Made by a program: the position numbers and the translations under genes. Shown piece by piece: positions 41,125-50,035 of a stretch of 64,000 bases of DNA. The stretch's first letter is position 1, and every line of letters starts with the position of its first letter. The notes below the pieces were generated by a model that made no database searches, had not been told where the DNA came from, and was given only the letters and a program-made list of their open reading frames with translations. The DNA comes from CAYSEW01 sp964430245 (GTDB lineage Bacteria > Bacteroidota > Bacteroidia > Flavobacteriales_D > Parvicellaceae): positions 62,001 through 126,000 of the forward strand of contig CAYSEW010000001.1 in the NCBI GenBank assembly GCA_964430245.1, in the 5' to 3' direction.

Positions 41125-43217
41125 TGAACGAAAGAGTATCCATAGTGAGAGTTTATATTATTTATATACTAATGCTATTGCTGGCACTTGGAATAATTGC
41201 AAAGATCATCATTATTCAATTTGTGAATGGTCCAGAGTTACAACAATTAGCTAAAGACCAGAACTATGTTATAAAACAAGTTAATGCTCCTAGAGGAAAC
41301 ATATTTGCTGATAATGAACAAAAAACTTCACTAGCTATATCTGTTCCTAGGTATACTGTCTATATGGACCTAGTTACTATTAAGGAAAAAACATTTAATC
41401 AAAAGATATCAATTTTATCAGATAGTTTATCTAAGATTTTTAACTCTAAATCTACTGTTCAATGGGAGCATGACCTTAGGTATCAGCGTAAGAAAAGGAA
41501 TCAGTATTATCTAATAGCTAAGGATCTTAATAATAATCAGATTAATAGACTTAAGGATTTCCCCATTTTTCAGCTTGGTCAATATGCTGGAGGATTCATT
41601 AGTATAAAAAATAATAAAAGAGTTCGTCCATTCGATCCGCTTGCTAAAAGAACAATTGGATATGTGAATGAGAAAAACCCTGACAACCCAATTTATGTAG
41701 GATTAGAAGGAGCTTTTAATGAAACATTAAAAGGGCAGGACGGGAAAGTTTTGATGGAAAAAATATGGGGAAATAATTGGAGACATGTCGATGGAGAGCT
41801 CTCAGAAGAGCCAATACCAGGGTATGATATTTATACTTCTATTGATGTAAATATTCAGGACGTAGCTGAATCAGCATTATTAAATCAGCTTCAAAACCAG
41901 AGTGCAATTTCAGGATGTGTTGTTTTAATGGAAGTTAATACAGGATATATTAAAGCAATTGCAAACCTGACCAAAGATAAAGATCAAGAAACTTATAGTG
42001 AGTCCTATAATAATGCGATTGGCTTAAGTTCAGAGCCAGGCTCAACATTTAAATTGGCTTCATTAATGGTTGCACTTGATGATGGCAAAATTAAAATTTC
42101 AGATAGTGTTGAAATGCCAGGCACCTATACTTTTTACGATAATAATGTATTACATGATTCGAAATGGGGAGGGTATGGAAAGAATACTATTCAGTATGCC
42201 TTTGAAAAGTCTTCAAATGTAATTAGTGAAATTATATATGATAATTATAGAGATGAACCTCAAAAATTTATTGATGGTTTAAAAGAAATAGGGTTACATA
42301 AAAAATTAGGATTACCAATAAGTGGTGAAGGAAGCCCTTATATTAAAGATGCTAATGACCCTCTTTTTTCTGGGATTTCCCTTCCATGGATGGCAATAGG
42401 TTATGAAGTTCAGCTTACTCCTCTTCAGATATTGACATTCTATAATGGAGTTGCAAATAATGGTGTAATGGTCAAACCGAAATTTGTAAAAGAAATAAGA
42501 AAGGGAAATGAGGTTAAAGAAGCATCCTATGTTGAGGTCATCAACCCTAAGATATGTAATAATAACACTTTGTCCTCTGTAAAAAAGATGCTTAAAGGTG
42601 TTGTAGATCGTGGTACAGCAAAGAACATAAAGGCTAGAGGTTTTGAAATTGCAGGTAAAACCGGGACTTCATTGATAGCTAAAGGATCTTCTGGATATGG
42701 TAATAAATACCAAGCTTCTTTTTGCGGTTATTTCCCTGCAGATAATCCTATGTATTCTTGTATAGTAGTTATTCAGGGACCTACTCAAAATATATTTGGT
42801 TCTATTGTGTCTGGTACAGTCTTCAAAGAAATTGCTGATAAGGTATATGCAATGGGGATCATGAAATCTAAAAAAATTGAAGAAATAGACCCCTACTATC
42901 CATTTTCAAAAGATGGTAATAATGATGATTTGACACAGGTCCTTAAATCAATGGATATCCCATTAAAAAAAGAAAAAGATCTAGGTGATTGGGTGTCTAG
43001 TCATACAAATGAAGAAATAGTAAATATTAAGGAAAGAAAAATTGTACATGGAGTTGTTCCTAATGTTCAAGGTATGGGTTTAAATGACGCTTTATATCTA
43101 TTGGAAAGTCAAGGATTACATGTCAAAGTAAAAGGTAGTGGTGTTGTTAAAAAACAATCGATAAATCCAGGAAAAAAAGTGGATAAAGGTGAATTAATCA
43201 TAATAGATCTAAGCTAA
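41124..43217 (+). CDS. ftsI: Division penicillin-binding protein (FtsI/PBP3) with one PASTA domain
   Basis: The 697-residue class B transpeptidase crosslinks septal peptidoglycan. An N-terminal membrane helix (residues about 8-32) is followed by the PBP dimer domain (APRGNIFADNEQ). The transpeptidase domain has S-T-F-K at 307-310, S-S-N at 363-365 and K-T-G-T at 512-515, all intact. A single PASTA domain (GVVPNVQGMGLNDALYLLES) closes the protein near residues 635-697. The start is GTG, overlapping the ftsL stop by one base (TAGTG). Its own end overlaps murE (TAATG). Confidence 0.95.
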   Translation: MNERVSIVRVYIIYILMLLLALGIIAKIIIIQFVNGPELQQLAKDQNYVIKQVNAPRGNIFADNEQKTSLAISVPRYTVYMDLVTIKEKTFNQKISILSDSLSKIFNSKSTVQWEHDLRYQRKKRNQYYLIAKDLNNNQINRLKDFPIFQLGQYAGGFISIKNNKRVRPFDPLAKRTIGYVNEKNPDNPIYVGLEGAFNETLKGQDGKVLMEKIWGNNWRHVDGELSEEPIPGYDIYTSIDVNIQDVAESALLNQLQNQSAISGCVVLMEVNTGYIKAIANLTKDKDQETYSESYNNAIGLSSEPGSTFKLASLMVALDDGKIKISDSVEMPGTYTFYDNNVLHDSKWGGYGKNTIQYAFEKSSNVISEIIYDNYRDEPQKFIDGLKEIGLHKKLGLPISGEGSPYIKDANDPLFSGISLPWMAIGYEVQLTPLQILTFYNGVANNGVMVKPKFVKEIRKGNEVKEASYVEVINPKICNNNTLSSVKKMLKGVVDRGTAKNIKARGFEIAGKTGTSLIAKGSSGYGNKYQASFCGYFPADNPMYSCIVVIQGPTQNIFGSIVSGTVFKEIADKVYAMGIMKSKKIEEIDPYYPFSKDGNNDDLTQVLKSMDIPLKKEKDLGDWVSSHTNEEIVNIKERKIVHGVVPNVQGMGLNDALYLLESQGLHVKVKGSGVVKKQSINPGKKVDKGELIIIDLS

Positions 43218-44680
43218 TGAAGTTATTGAAAGATGTTATATATGGTGCTAGCATTTTACAGGTAAAAGGGTCAACCAATATTGCTGTAGAGCATGTAGTT
43301 TATGATTCAAGAAAAGCTGGAAAATTCACCATGTTTGTTGCTTTAAAAGGAACAAAATTAGATGGGCATGATTATATTGAAAATGCTATAAAACATGGTG
43401 CAGATAGTGTTCTTTGTGAAGACCTCCCAGATATATTAGATGAAAATGTAACTTATGTTCAGGTAAAAGATTCCGCTTTGGCTTTAGGTATTCTTGCAGC
43501 AAATTTTCATGACAATCCTAGTGAAAAGTTGAAAATGATTGGGATTACAGGGACAAATGGAAAAACTACTTCAGCTACTCTTTTATATAATCTTTTCAGG
43601 TTGTTAGGGTTTAAAGTTGGTTTGATTTCAACAGTAGAAAATAAAATTCATAATGAAGTCATTGATTCGACACATACTACTCCTAACTCTTTAGATCTAA
43701 ATCATCTTTTGGATAAGATGGTGAAAAAGGGATGTACGTATGTTTTTATGGAAGTAAGTTCTCATGCAGTTGATCAGAAAAGAATATCAGGTGTTCAATT
43801 CGATGTAGGTGTTTTTACTAATATTACTAGAGACCATCTTGACTATCATAAAACTTTTGATAATTATATTTCTGCTAAAAAAGCATTCTTTGATCAGCTC
43901 TCGTCCAATGCATATGCGTTGGTCAATTCAGATCAAAAACACCATGAGTCTATGGTGTTGGATACTAAAGCAAAAGTAATTAGCTATGGAATTAATTCGG
44001 TCTGCGATCATAAAGGAAGAATTCTAGAGAATCGATTTGATGGGATGACTATCGATATTGACAATGTTGAGATATGCACCAACTTAATAGGAGATTTTAA
44101 TGTTTATAATTTACTAGTTGCTTATTCAGTTGCAATTATTCTTTCACAGGACAAAATGGATGTCCTTACTACACTAAGTAATTTGTCTGCTCCTGAAGGG
44201 AGATTTCAGCATAATGTTTCGAATGGAAATATCACTGCTATCATCGATTATGCTCATACTCCAGATGCTTTAGAAAATGTATTGAAGACCATTAAAAATA
44301 TAAGGACAGGAAAAGAAATGGTCATCACGGTTTTTGGATGTGGAGGAGATAGAGATAAAGGAAAACGCCCATTGATGGCTAAGATCGCAAGTGAATTAAG
44401 TGATCAAGTCATTTTTACTTCAGATAATCCAAGAACAGAAGACCCTGAAAGCATTATTGCAGATATGGAAGAGGGAGTTGATTCCAAAGAGCTAAAAAAA
44501 GTGCTATCCATATCTAATAGAAAAGAAGCTATTAAGACAGCATGTAGTATGGCTCACAAAGGAGACATACTGCTTATTGCTGGGAAGGGACATGAGAAAT
44601 ATCAGTTAATCAATGAAGAGGTTATTCCTTTTGATGACATGGAGGTTGTTATAGAAACTTTAAAAATGATGAATAAATAA
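43217..44680 (+). CDS. murE: UDP-MurNAc-L-Ala-D-Glu:meso-diaminopimelate ligase
   Basis: MurE adds the third amino acid of the peptidoglycan stem. The 487-residue Mur ligase has the P-loop ITGTNGKTTSATL near residue 112, the middle-domain HTTPNS, and the amino-acid-selecting motif SDNPRTEDP near residue 402. DNPR marks enzymes that use meso-diaminopimelate, so the organism should have DAP-type wall crosslinks. Start and stop both overlap neighbours as TAATG. Confidence 0.96.
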   Translation: MKLLKDVIYGASILQVKGSTNIAVEHVVYDSRKAGKFTMFVALKGTKLDGHDYIENAIKHGADSVLCEDLPDILDENVTYVQVKDSALALGILAANFHDNPSEKLKMIGITGTNGKTTSATLLYNLFRLLGFKVGLISTVENKIHNEVIDSTHTTPNSLDLNHLLDKMVKKGCTYVFMEVSSHAVDQKRISGVQFDVGVFTNITRDHLDYHKTFDNYISAKKAFFDQLSSNAYALVNSDQKHHESMVLDTKAKVISYGINSVCDHKGRILENRFDGMTIDIDNVEICTNLIGDFNVYNLLVAYSVAIILSQDKMDVLTTLSNLSAPEGRFQHNVSNGNITAIIDYAHTPDALENVLKTIKNIRTGKEMVITVFGCGGDRDKGKRPLMAKIASELSDQVIFTSDNPRTEDPESIIADMEEGVDSKELKKVLSISNRKEAIKTACSMAHKGDILLIAGKGHEKYQLINEEVIPFDDMEVVIETLKMMNK

Positions 44681-45954
44681 TGTTATATCACTTATTTGAA
44701 TATTTAGATAGTCAGTTTGATATGCCTGGTGCAGGCTTATTTGATTTTATCTCCTTTAGAGCAGGAATGGCGATTATAACATCACTAGTTATTTCTTTAA
44801 TTTTTGGTGGAAAACTGATTAGTTTTTTACATAAAAAGCAGGTTGGAGAGAGTATTAGAGATTTGGGTCTGGAAGGACAGATGGAGAAAAAAGGAACACC
44901 GACAATGGGTGGGTTGATTATTTTGTCTGCTATTCTTATACCTACTTTACTTTTTGCAAAATTAGATAACATTTATACTCTTATAATGATCATTACAACG
45001 ATCTGGTTAGGGTTAATAGGTTTTTTAGATGATTACATTAAAGTATTTAAAAAAGATAAAAAAGGCCTTGCAGGTAAATTTAAGATTATAGGTCAAGTAG
45101 GTATTGGAGTTATTGTTGCTTGTTTGTTATTTTTCAATGAAAATGTTTCAGTAAAAGAAAAAGTAGAAGTTGAGTACATAGATGGATTTAAAGAAAAAAT
45201 TGGAGAAAATTTTATAAGTCAGTCTCCAATTATTGAAGATGATGGAACTATAGAATTTTATTGGGTAGAGCATTATTCAACAAAAACAACATTACCGCTA
45301 ATTAAAAATAATGAGTTTGATTATAAGTGGTTACTTGGTTTTCTTGGTAAAGACGCTTCTAAATGGTCTTGGATTGTATTTATTCCCATTATTATTCTAA
45401 TAGTAACTGCGGTTTCTAATGGAGCTAATTTAACAGATGGGGTTGATGGTTTAGCAACAGGAACTTCAGCTATTATAGGTTTTACATTATTGATTTTTGC
45501 GTATGTCTCAGGTAATATTTTCTTCTCAGATTATCTGGATATTATGTATTTGCCTAATACTGGGGAATTAGTGGTGTTTATGAGCGCCTTTGTAGGGGCA
45601 TGTATAGGATTTTTATGGTACAACTCCTATCCTGCTCAGGTTTTTATGGGAGATACCGGAAGCCTTGCAATAGGTGGAATAATTGCTGTATTTGCCATTG
45701 CAATTAAAAAGGAATTATTAATTCCTATCATTTGTGGAATCTTCTTAATGGAGAATTTATCAGTGATGATGCAAGTGGCTTGGTTTAAGTATACCAAGAA
45801 AAAGTATGGTGAGGGACGAAGGATCTTTTTAATGTCTCCATTACACCATCATTATCAGAAAAAAGGAATTCATGAAGCTAAAATCGTAGCTCGATTTTGG
45901 ATCATAGGAATCTTATTGGCAGTATTATCAATTGTAACACTAAAACTTAGATAA
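44680..45954 (+). CDS. mraY: Phospho-MurNAc-pentapeptide transferase MraY
   Basis: MraY links UDP-MurNAc-pentapeptide to undecaprenyl phosphate, making lipid I in the inner membrane. The 424-residue, ten-helix protein has KKGTPTMGGL near residue 70, LGLIGFLDDYIKV near 114, NGANLTDGVDGLATG near 248-262 and MSPLHHHYQKKG near 386. It is about 60 residues longer than the E. coli enzyme because of a polar insertion near residues 160-220, which I recall as common in Bacteroidota MraY. Confidence 0.96.
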   Translation: MLYHLFEYLDSQFDMPGAGLFDFISFRAGMAIITSLVISLIFGGKLISFLHKKQVGESIRDLGLEGQMEKKGTPTMGGLIILSAILIPTLLFAKLDNIYTLIMIITTIWLGLIGFLDDYIKVFKKDKKGLAGKFKIIGQVGIGVIVACLLFFNENVSVKEKVEVEYIDGFKEKIGENFISQSPIIEDDGTIEFYWVEHYSTKTTLPLIKNNEFDYKWLLGFLGKDASKWSWIVFIPIIILIVTAVSNGANLTDGVDGLATGTSAIIGFTLLIFAYVSGNIFFSDYLDIMYLPNTGELVVFMSAFVGACIGFLWYNSYPAQVFMGDTGSLAIGGIIAVFAIAIKKELLIPIICGIFLMENLSVMMQVAWFKYTKKKYGEGRRIFLMSPLHHHYQKKGIHEAKIVARFWIIGILLAVLSIVTLKLR

Positions 45955-47297
45955 TGGCAGCTAAGGAAATATCAATTCTTGGAGCTGCAAAAAGTGGTAT
46001 TGGTTCAGCTATACTAGCTAAGAAAGTAGGCTATAAAGTATTTGTATCTGACTTTAATCCGATTAATAAAGATTTTAAAGAAGAATTATCTCAATTAGGA
46101 ATAGAATGGGAAGAAGATGGGCATTCTATTGATCGATTACTTAAATCCGATGAAATTATTAAAAGCCCTGGAATTCCTGATTCTGCAAAATTAATTCAGC
46201 AATTAAAAAGTAAGAACATTCCAATTATTTCTGAGATAGAATTTGCAGGTAGGTTTACAAAAGGAACAAAAATCTGTATTACTGGAAGTAATGGAAAAAC
46301 GACTACTACTTTAATGCTAAAGCACATACTTGAAAAAGCAGGAATCGATGTAGTGGCAGTTGGAAATGTGGGTAAAAGTTTTGCTAAAGCTCTATCAGAA
46401 AAAGATCATGATGTTTTTGTAATTGAATTAAGCAGTTTTCAATTGGATGGCATGTATGACTTTAAAGCAGATATAGCTGTTTTGTTAAACATTACACCAG
46501 ACCACTTAGACAGATACGATAATGATTTTCAAAAATACATTGATAGCAAGTTCAGAATCTTGAATAACCAAGATAAAAGTGAGGTATTTATTTACAATAC
46601 TGATGATCCTGTTATAGAAAAAGAGATCAAAAAAAGAACAATCAAATCCTCCATGTATGGTTTTTCTCAAAATCAAGAAATGAAAAATGGTTCATGGGTA
46701 GAAAACGACCAAATACAAATCAATATAAATAACAATAAACAAACAATTATGAGAATACACGATTTAGCACAACAAGGTAAGCACAATGCTTATAATTCCA
46801 TGGCTTCAGGGATTGCTGCAAGATTACTGGATATTAGAAAGGAAATTATTAGAGAAAGTTTATCTGACTTTCAAAATGTTGAACATCGTCTTGAATTTGT
46901 CACCAAAGTTCATGGAATAGAGTTCATCAATGACTCAAAGGCAACAAATGTAAATTCAACATGGTTTGCTTTAGAAAGCATGCAAAAACCTACAATCTGG
47001 ATAGCAGGAGGTGTAGATAAAGGAAATGATTATTCTATGCTTGAAGGATTGGTGAAACAAAAGGTGGTTGGGATAGTATGTTTGGGAGAAAAGAATAAAA
47101 AAATCCATAAAGCATTTGGTCATATTGTCAATGATATTCATAATGCGAATTCTGCTCAAGAGGCTGTTAGAATTAGTTATCAATTGGCAAAAAAAGGGTA
47201 TGCTGTTTTGCTTTCACCTGCTTGTGCAAGTTTTGATCTTTTCGATAATTATGAAGAAAGAGGAACGAAATTTAAAAAGGCGGTAAAAGCTTTATAA
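45954..47297 (+). CDS. murD: UDP-MurNAc-L-alanine:D-glutamate ligase
   Basis: MurD adds D-glutamate to UDP-MurNAc-L-Ala. The 447-residue protein has an N-terminal nucleotide-binding domain (SILGAAKSGIGSAILAKK). The central ATPase has ITGSNGKTTTTLML near residue 110 and NITPDHLDRY near 180. The C-terminal domain has VEHRLEFV, NDSKATN and SPACASFD. All catalytic parts are intact. A stand-alone copy of the C-terminal domain follows 10 nt downstream. Confidence 0.96.
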   Translation: MAAKEISILGAAKSGIGSAILAKKVGYKVFVSDFNPINKDFKEELSQLGIEWEEDGHSIDRLLKSDEIIKSPGIPDSAKLIQQLKSKNIPIISEIEFAGRFTKGTKICITGSNGKTTTTLMLKHILEKAGIDVVAVGNVGKSFAKALSEKDHDVFVIELSSFQLDGMYDFKADIAVLLNITPDHLDRYDNDFQKYIDSKFRILNNQDKSEVFIYNTDDPVIEKEIKKRTIKSSMYGFSQNQEMKNGSWVENDQIQININNNKQTIMRIHDLAQQGKHNAYNSMASGIAARLLDIRKEIIRESLSDFQNVEHRLEFVTKVHGIEFINDSKATNVNSTWFALESMQKPTIWIAGGVDKGNDYSMLEGLVKQKVVGIVCLGEKNKKIHKAFGHIVNDIHNANSAQEAVRISYQLAKKGYAVLLSPACASFDLFDNYEERGTKFKKAVKAL

Positions 47298-47307
47298 AAT
47301 AAATAAG

Positions 47308-47820
47308 ATGGAAAAAAAGAAAGATATAAAACTGACATCAGATCTTTTAGCACAAAGAAATATTAGTAGATCTGCATTTTCAGATATTTCACATAGATTA
47401 GAAACGGTAATAGTATCCAATGGAATTGAATGGGTCAATGACTCAAAATCTACTGATATTGAAGCTACAAGTTTTTCCATTGAAATGATTCAAAAACCTA
47501 TTATATGGATTGTTGGTGCTGATGAAACTAGGAGGAATTTAATATTGGTTAAAAAGTTGGTTGAGTATAAAGTGTTGAAAATTGTTTGTTTTGGTGCTTT
47601 TGATACTGCTATTAAATATTCTTTAGGAAATTTAGTTGAGTCGTATGCTTATAAGCAAAATTTATCGGAAGCAGTTCAAGTAGCTTTTGAATGGTCTAAA
47701 AAGGGACAAGTAGTTCTTTTTTCTCCAGCTTGTCCTAGTATTGGTCAATATAAAAATTATAGAGAAAGAGGAAGTCATTTTTCAAATTTGGTAATGAATT
47801 TAACTGAATGCAATTCATAA
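47308..47820 (+). CDS. Stand-alone MurD-like C-terminal domain protein
   Basis: This 170-residue protein aligns with the C-terminal third of the MurD just upstream: SHRLETV (H29-R-L-E32) against EHRLEFV, GIEWVNDSKSTD against GIEFINDSKATN, and QKPIIWIVG against QKPTIWIAG. VLFSPACPS and NYRERGSHF match VLLSPACAS and NYEERGTKF. It has no ATPase domain and no N-terminal UDP domain, so it cannot be a ligase alone. The DKG after the glycine pair and the Asp of SFD in MurD are not kept. It overlaps ftsW by 13 nt. Function is unknown; a binding or scaffold role in the wall-precursor machinery is only a guess. Confidence 0.85.
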   Translation: MEKKKDIKLTSDLLAQRNISRSAFSDISHRLETVIVSNGIEWVNDSKSTDIEATSFSIEMIQKPIIWIVGADETRRNLILVKKLVEYKVLKIVCFGAFDTAIKYSLGNLVESYAYKQNLSEAVQVAFEWSKKGQVVLFSPACPSIGQYKNYRERGSHFSNLVMNLTECNS

Positions 47821-48932
47821 TAGATAAATACTTAAAAGGGGATAAGGTAATATGGGCCATCATCATATTGCTTTCTTTGTTTTCTATTATTATGGCCTAT
47901 AGTTCAAGCTCAAACTTGGCTTATCGTTTAATGGATGGTAACGCTACACCCTATTTAATCAAACACACTTTCGTTATTGTTATTGGTATATTATTGATTA
48001 TTTATCTGCAATTCTTTAATTATAAATATTTCTCCAGAATCTCGCAATTAGGTATTTATGTTTCTATTGTTTTGTTGTTGGTTACCTTGTTATTTGGAGT
48101 AAATAAAGGAAATGCATCTAGGTGGATCATGGGATTTCAGCCTTCGGATTTTGCAAAGGTGATGTTGGTGTTGTATGTGTCTAGAATGCTAGTAGTAAAA
48201 AAGAATGAATTACAAGATTTTAAAAAAGGGTTGATTCCTATTTTGACACCTGTTTTTATAGTTTGTGGTTTAATCTTTCCAGCAGATTTCTCTACAGCAG
48301 CTTTGCTATTTGCTGTATGTTTTATTTTGATTTTTGTTGCGGGGGCAAAGATAAAGCACCTTTTTTCTATTATTGGTGGGGTATTAGGTATAGTTTTTTT
48401 AATGATTATGATTAATGTGCTTATTCCAGGATTGTTACCTAGAGTTGATACTTGGACAAGTAGAGTAGAAAATTATAACTCAGGAGATCCTCAAGAAAAT
48501 TATCAGGCTGAAATGGCAAAAAGAGCAGTGGCTACTGGATATTTGCAGGGTAAAGGACCTGGGAATGGGATTGTTAAAAACAACCTTTATTCTGCTCAAT
48601 CAGATTTCATTTATAGTTCCTCGATTGAAGAATTCGGATCAATTTTAGGTGGGCTTGGTTTGATATTATTATATCTCATTTTACTTTTTAGAGCTGTTAA
48701 GATCATGACTAAATCTCCCCATAAATTTGGTGGCTATATTGCCTTTGGTTTAGGTTTTATGTTGGTTTTTCAAGCATTAATAAATATGAGTGTTGGAGTA
48801 AATTTAATACCAGTTACAGGGCAACCTCTTCCATTAATTAGTATGGGTGGCACTTCTATATTATTTACTTGTATGTCTATTGGAGTTATTTTAAATGTGA
48901 GTAGAACAATTTATAAAGAAAACGAATCTTAG
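47808..48932 (+). CDS. ftsW: Septal peptidoglycan polymerase FtsW
   Basis: The 374-residue SEDS-family protein has about ten membrane helices and polymerises lipid II together with FtsI. Recognisable blocks are NASRWIMGFQPSDFAKVMLVLY near residues 100-121, QSDFIYSSSIEEFG near 264-277, and TGQPLPLISMGGTSILF near 337-353. It starts inside the MurD-like gene and is followed by murG after 2 nt. Confidence 0.95.
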   Translation: MQFIIDKYLKGDKVIWAIIILLSLFSIIMAYSSSSNLAYRLMDGNATPYLIKHTFVIVIGILLIIYLQFFNYKYFSRISQLGIYVSIVLLLVTLLFGVNKGNASRWIMGFQPSDFAKVMLVLYVSRMLVVKKNELQDFKKGLIPILTPVFIVCGLIFPADFSTAALLFAVCFILIFVAGAKIKHLFSIIGGVLGIVFLMIMINVLIPGLLPRVDTWTSRVENYNSGDPQENYQAEMAKRAVATGYLQGKGPGNGIVKNNLYSAQSDFIYSSSIEEFGSILGGLGLILLYLILLFRAVKIMTKSPHKFGGYIAFGLGFMLVFQALINMSVGVNLIPVTGQPLPLISMGGTSILFTCMSIGVILNVSRTIYKENES

Positions 48933-48934
48933 CT

Positions 48935-50032
48935 ATGAATAATCGTTTTATTATAAGTGGTGGAGGGACAGGTGGTCATATATTTCCGGCAATAGCAATT
49001 GCTAATGAAATAAAGAGAAACCGCCCTAATGCTACTATTCTATTTGTTGGAGCAATAGGTAAGATGGAGATGCAGAAAGTGCCAGAGGCAGGTTATGATA
49101 TTAAAGGACTTCAGGTAGTAGGTTTGCAAAGAAAAATAACTTTCAAAAATTTACTATTCCCATTTAAGTTAATTAAAAGTATTAGTAGAGCCAAAGAGAT
49201 CATAAAAAAGTTTAATCCAGATATAGCTATTGGAGTTGGAGGGTATGCAAGTGGCCCAACTTTAAGAGTGGCTGGCAAAATGGGAATTCCGACTTTATTG
49301 CAGGAACAAAATTCATATGCGGGTTTAACCAATAAATTACTAGCAAAAAAGGCAAAAGTCATATGTGTAGCTTATGATCAAATGGATCAGTTTTTTCCAA
49401 AGGATAAAATTAAATTAACAGGAAATCCTGTTAGAAATGATATTATAGATATTAAAAACAAAAAGGAACTTGCTATTAAGCATTTTGGATTAGATGTAAA
49501 TAAAAAAACCATATTGATAATTGGAGGGAGTTTAGGCGCTAGGACAATCAATAATAGTATTAAAAATGGTCTAAATAAGTTTTCAAACTCTTCTTATCAA
49601 TTGATTTGGCAAACAGGAAGCTATTATTTTGATGAAATGAAAGAGGCTGTTTCTTCTTCAGATTGTCAATCTGTACACCCATTTGAATTCATAAAAAAAA
49701 TGGATTTTGCTTACGCAGCTTCAGATGTTATTATCTCGAGGGCAGGAGCTCTTTCTGTAAGTGAGCTTTGTTTGGTAAAAAAGCCAGTGATTCTAGTCCC
49801 TTCACCTAATGTTGCGGAGGATCATCAGACAAAAAATGCAAAATCACTTGTTAATAAAAATGCAGCTATACATGTTGAAGATGTCGATGCAGGAACGAAA
49901 TTAGTTGATGTTGTATTAGCGCTTATTAAAGATGATAAAAAATGTATGGAGCTAAGTAAAAATATTTCTATGCTAGCTAAGCCTAATGCAGCCATAGATA
50001 TTGTTAAAGAAATTTTTCAAATTATAGATTAA
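48935..50032 (+). CDS. murG: Lipid II synthase MurG
   Basis: MurG transfers GlcNAc to lipid I on the inner face of the membrane. The 365-residue GT-B enzyme has the N-terminal loop SGGGTGGHIFPAIAIA, GVGGYASGPT near residue 98, LLQEQNSYAGLTNK near 119, and the donor helix SRAGALSVSEL near 268. VPSPNVAEDHQTKNA near 288 completes the set. It ends 3 nt before murC. Confidence 0.96.
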   Translation: MNNRFIISGGGTGGHIFPAIAIANEIKRNRPNATILFVGAIGKMEMQKVPEAGYDIKGLQVVGLQRKITFKNLLFPFKLIKSISRAKEIIKKFNPDIAIGVGGYASGPTLRVAGKMGIPTLLQEQNSYAGLTNKLLAKKAKVICVAYDQMDQFFPKDKIKLTGNPVRNDIIDIKNKKELAIKHFGLDVNKKTILIIGGSLGARTINNSIKNGLNKFSNSSYQLIWQTGSYYFDEMKEAVSSSDCQSVHPFEFIKKMDFAYAASDVIISRAGALSVSELCLVKKPVILVPSPNVAEDHQTKNAKSLVNKNAAIHVEDVDAGTKLVDVVLALIKDDKKCMELSKNISMLAKPNAAIDIVKEIFQIID

Positions 50033-50035
50033 CCT

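Noticed and set aside
40946..41254. Plus-strand frame overlapping the ftsL/ftsI junction
   Set aside because: It overlaps ftsL and ftsI in another frame and its lysine-rich product has no features of a real gene.
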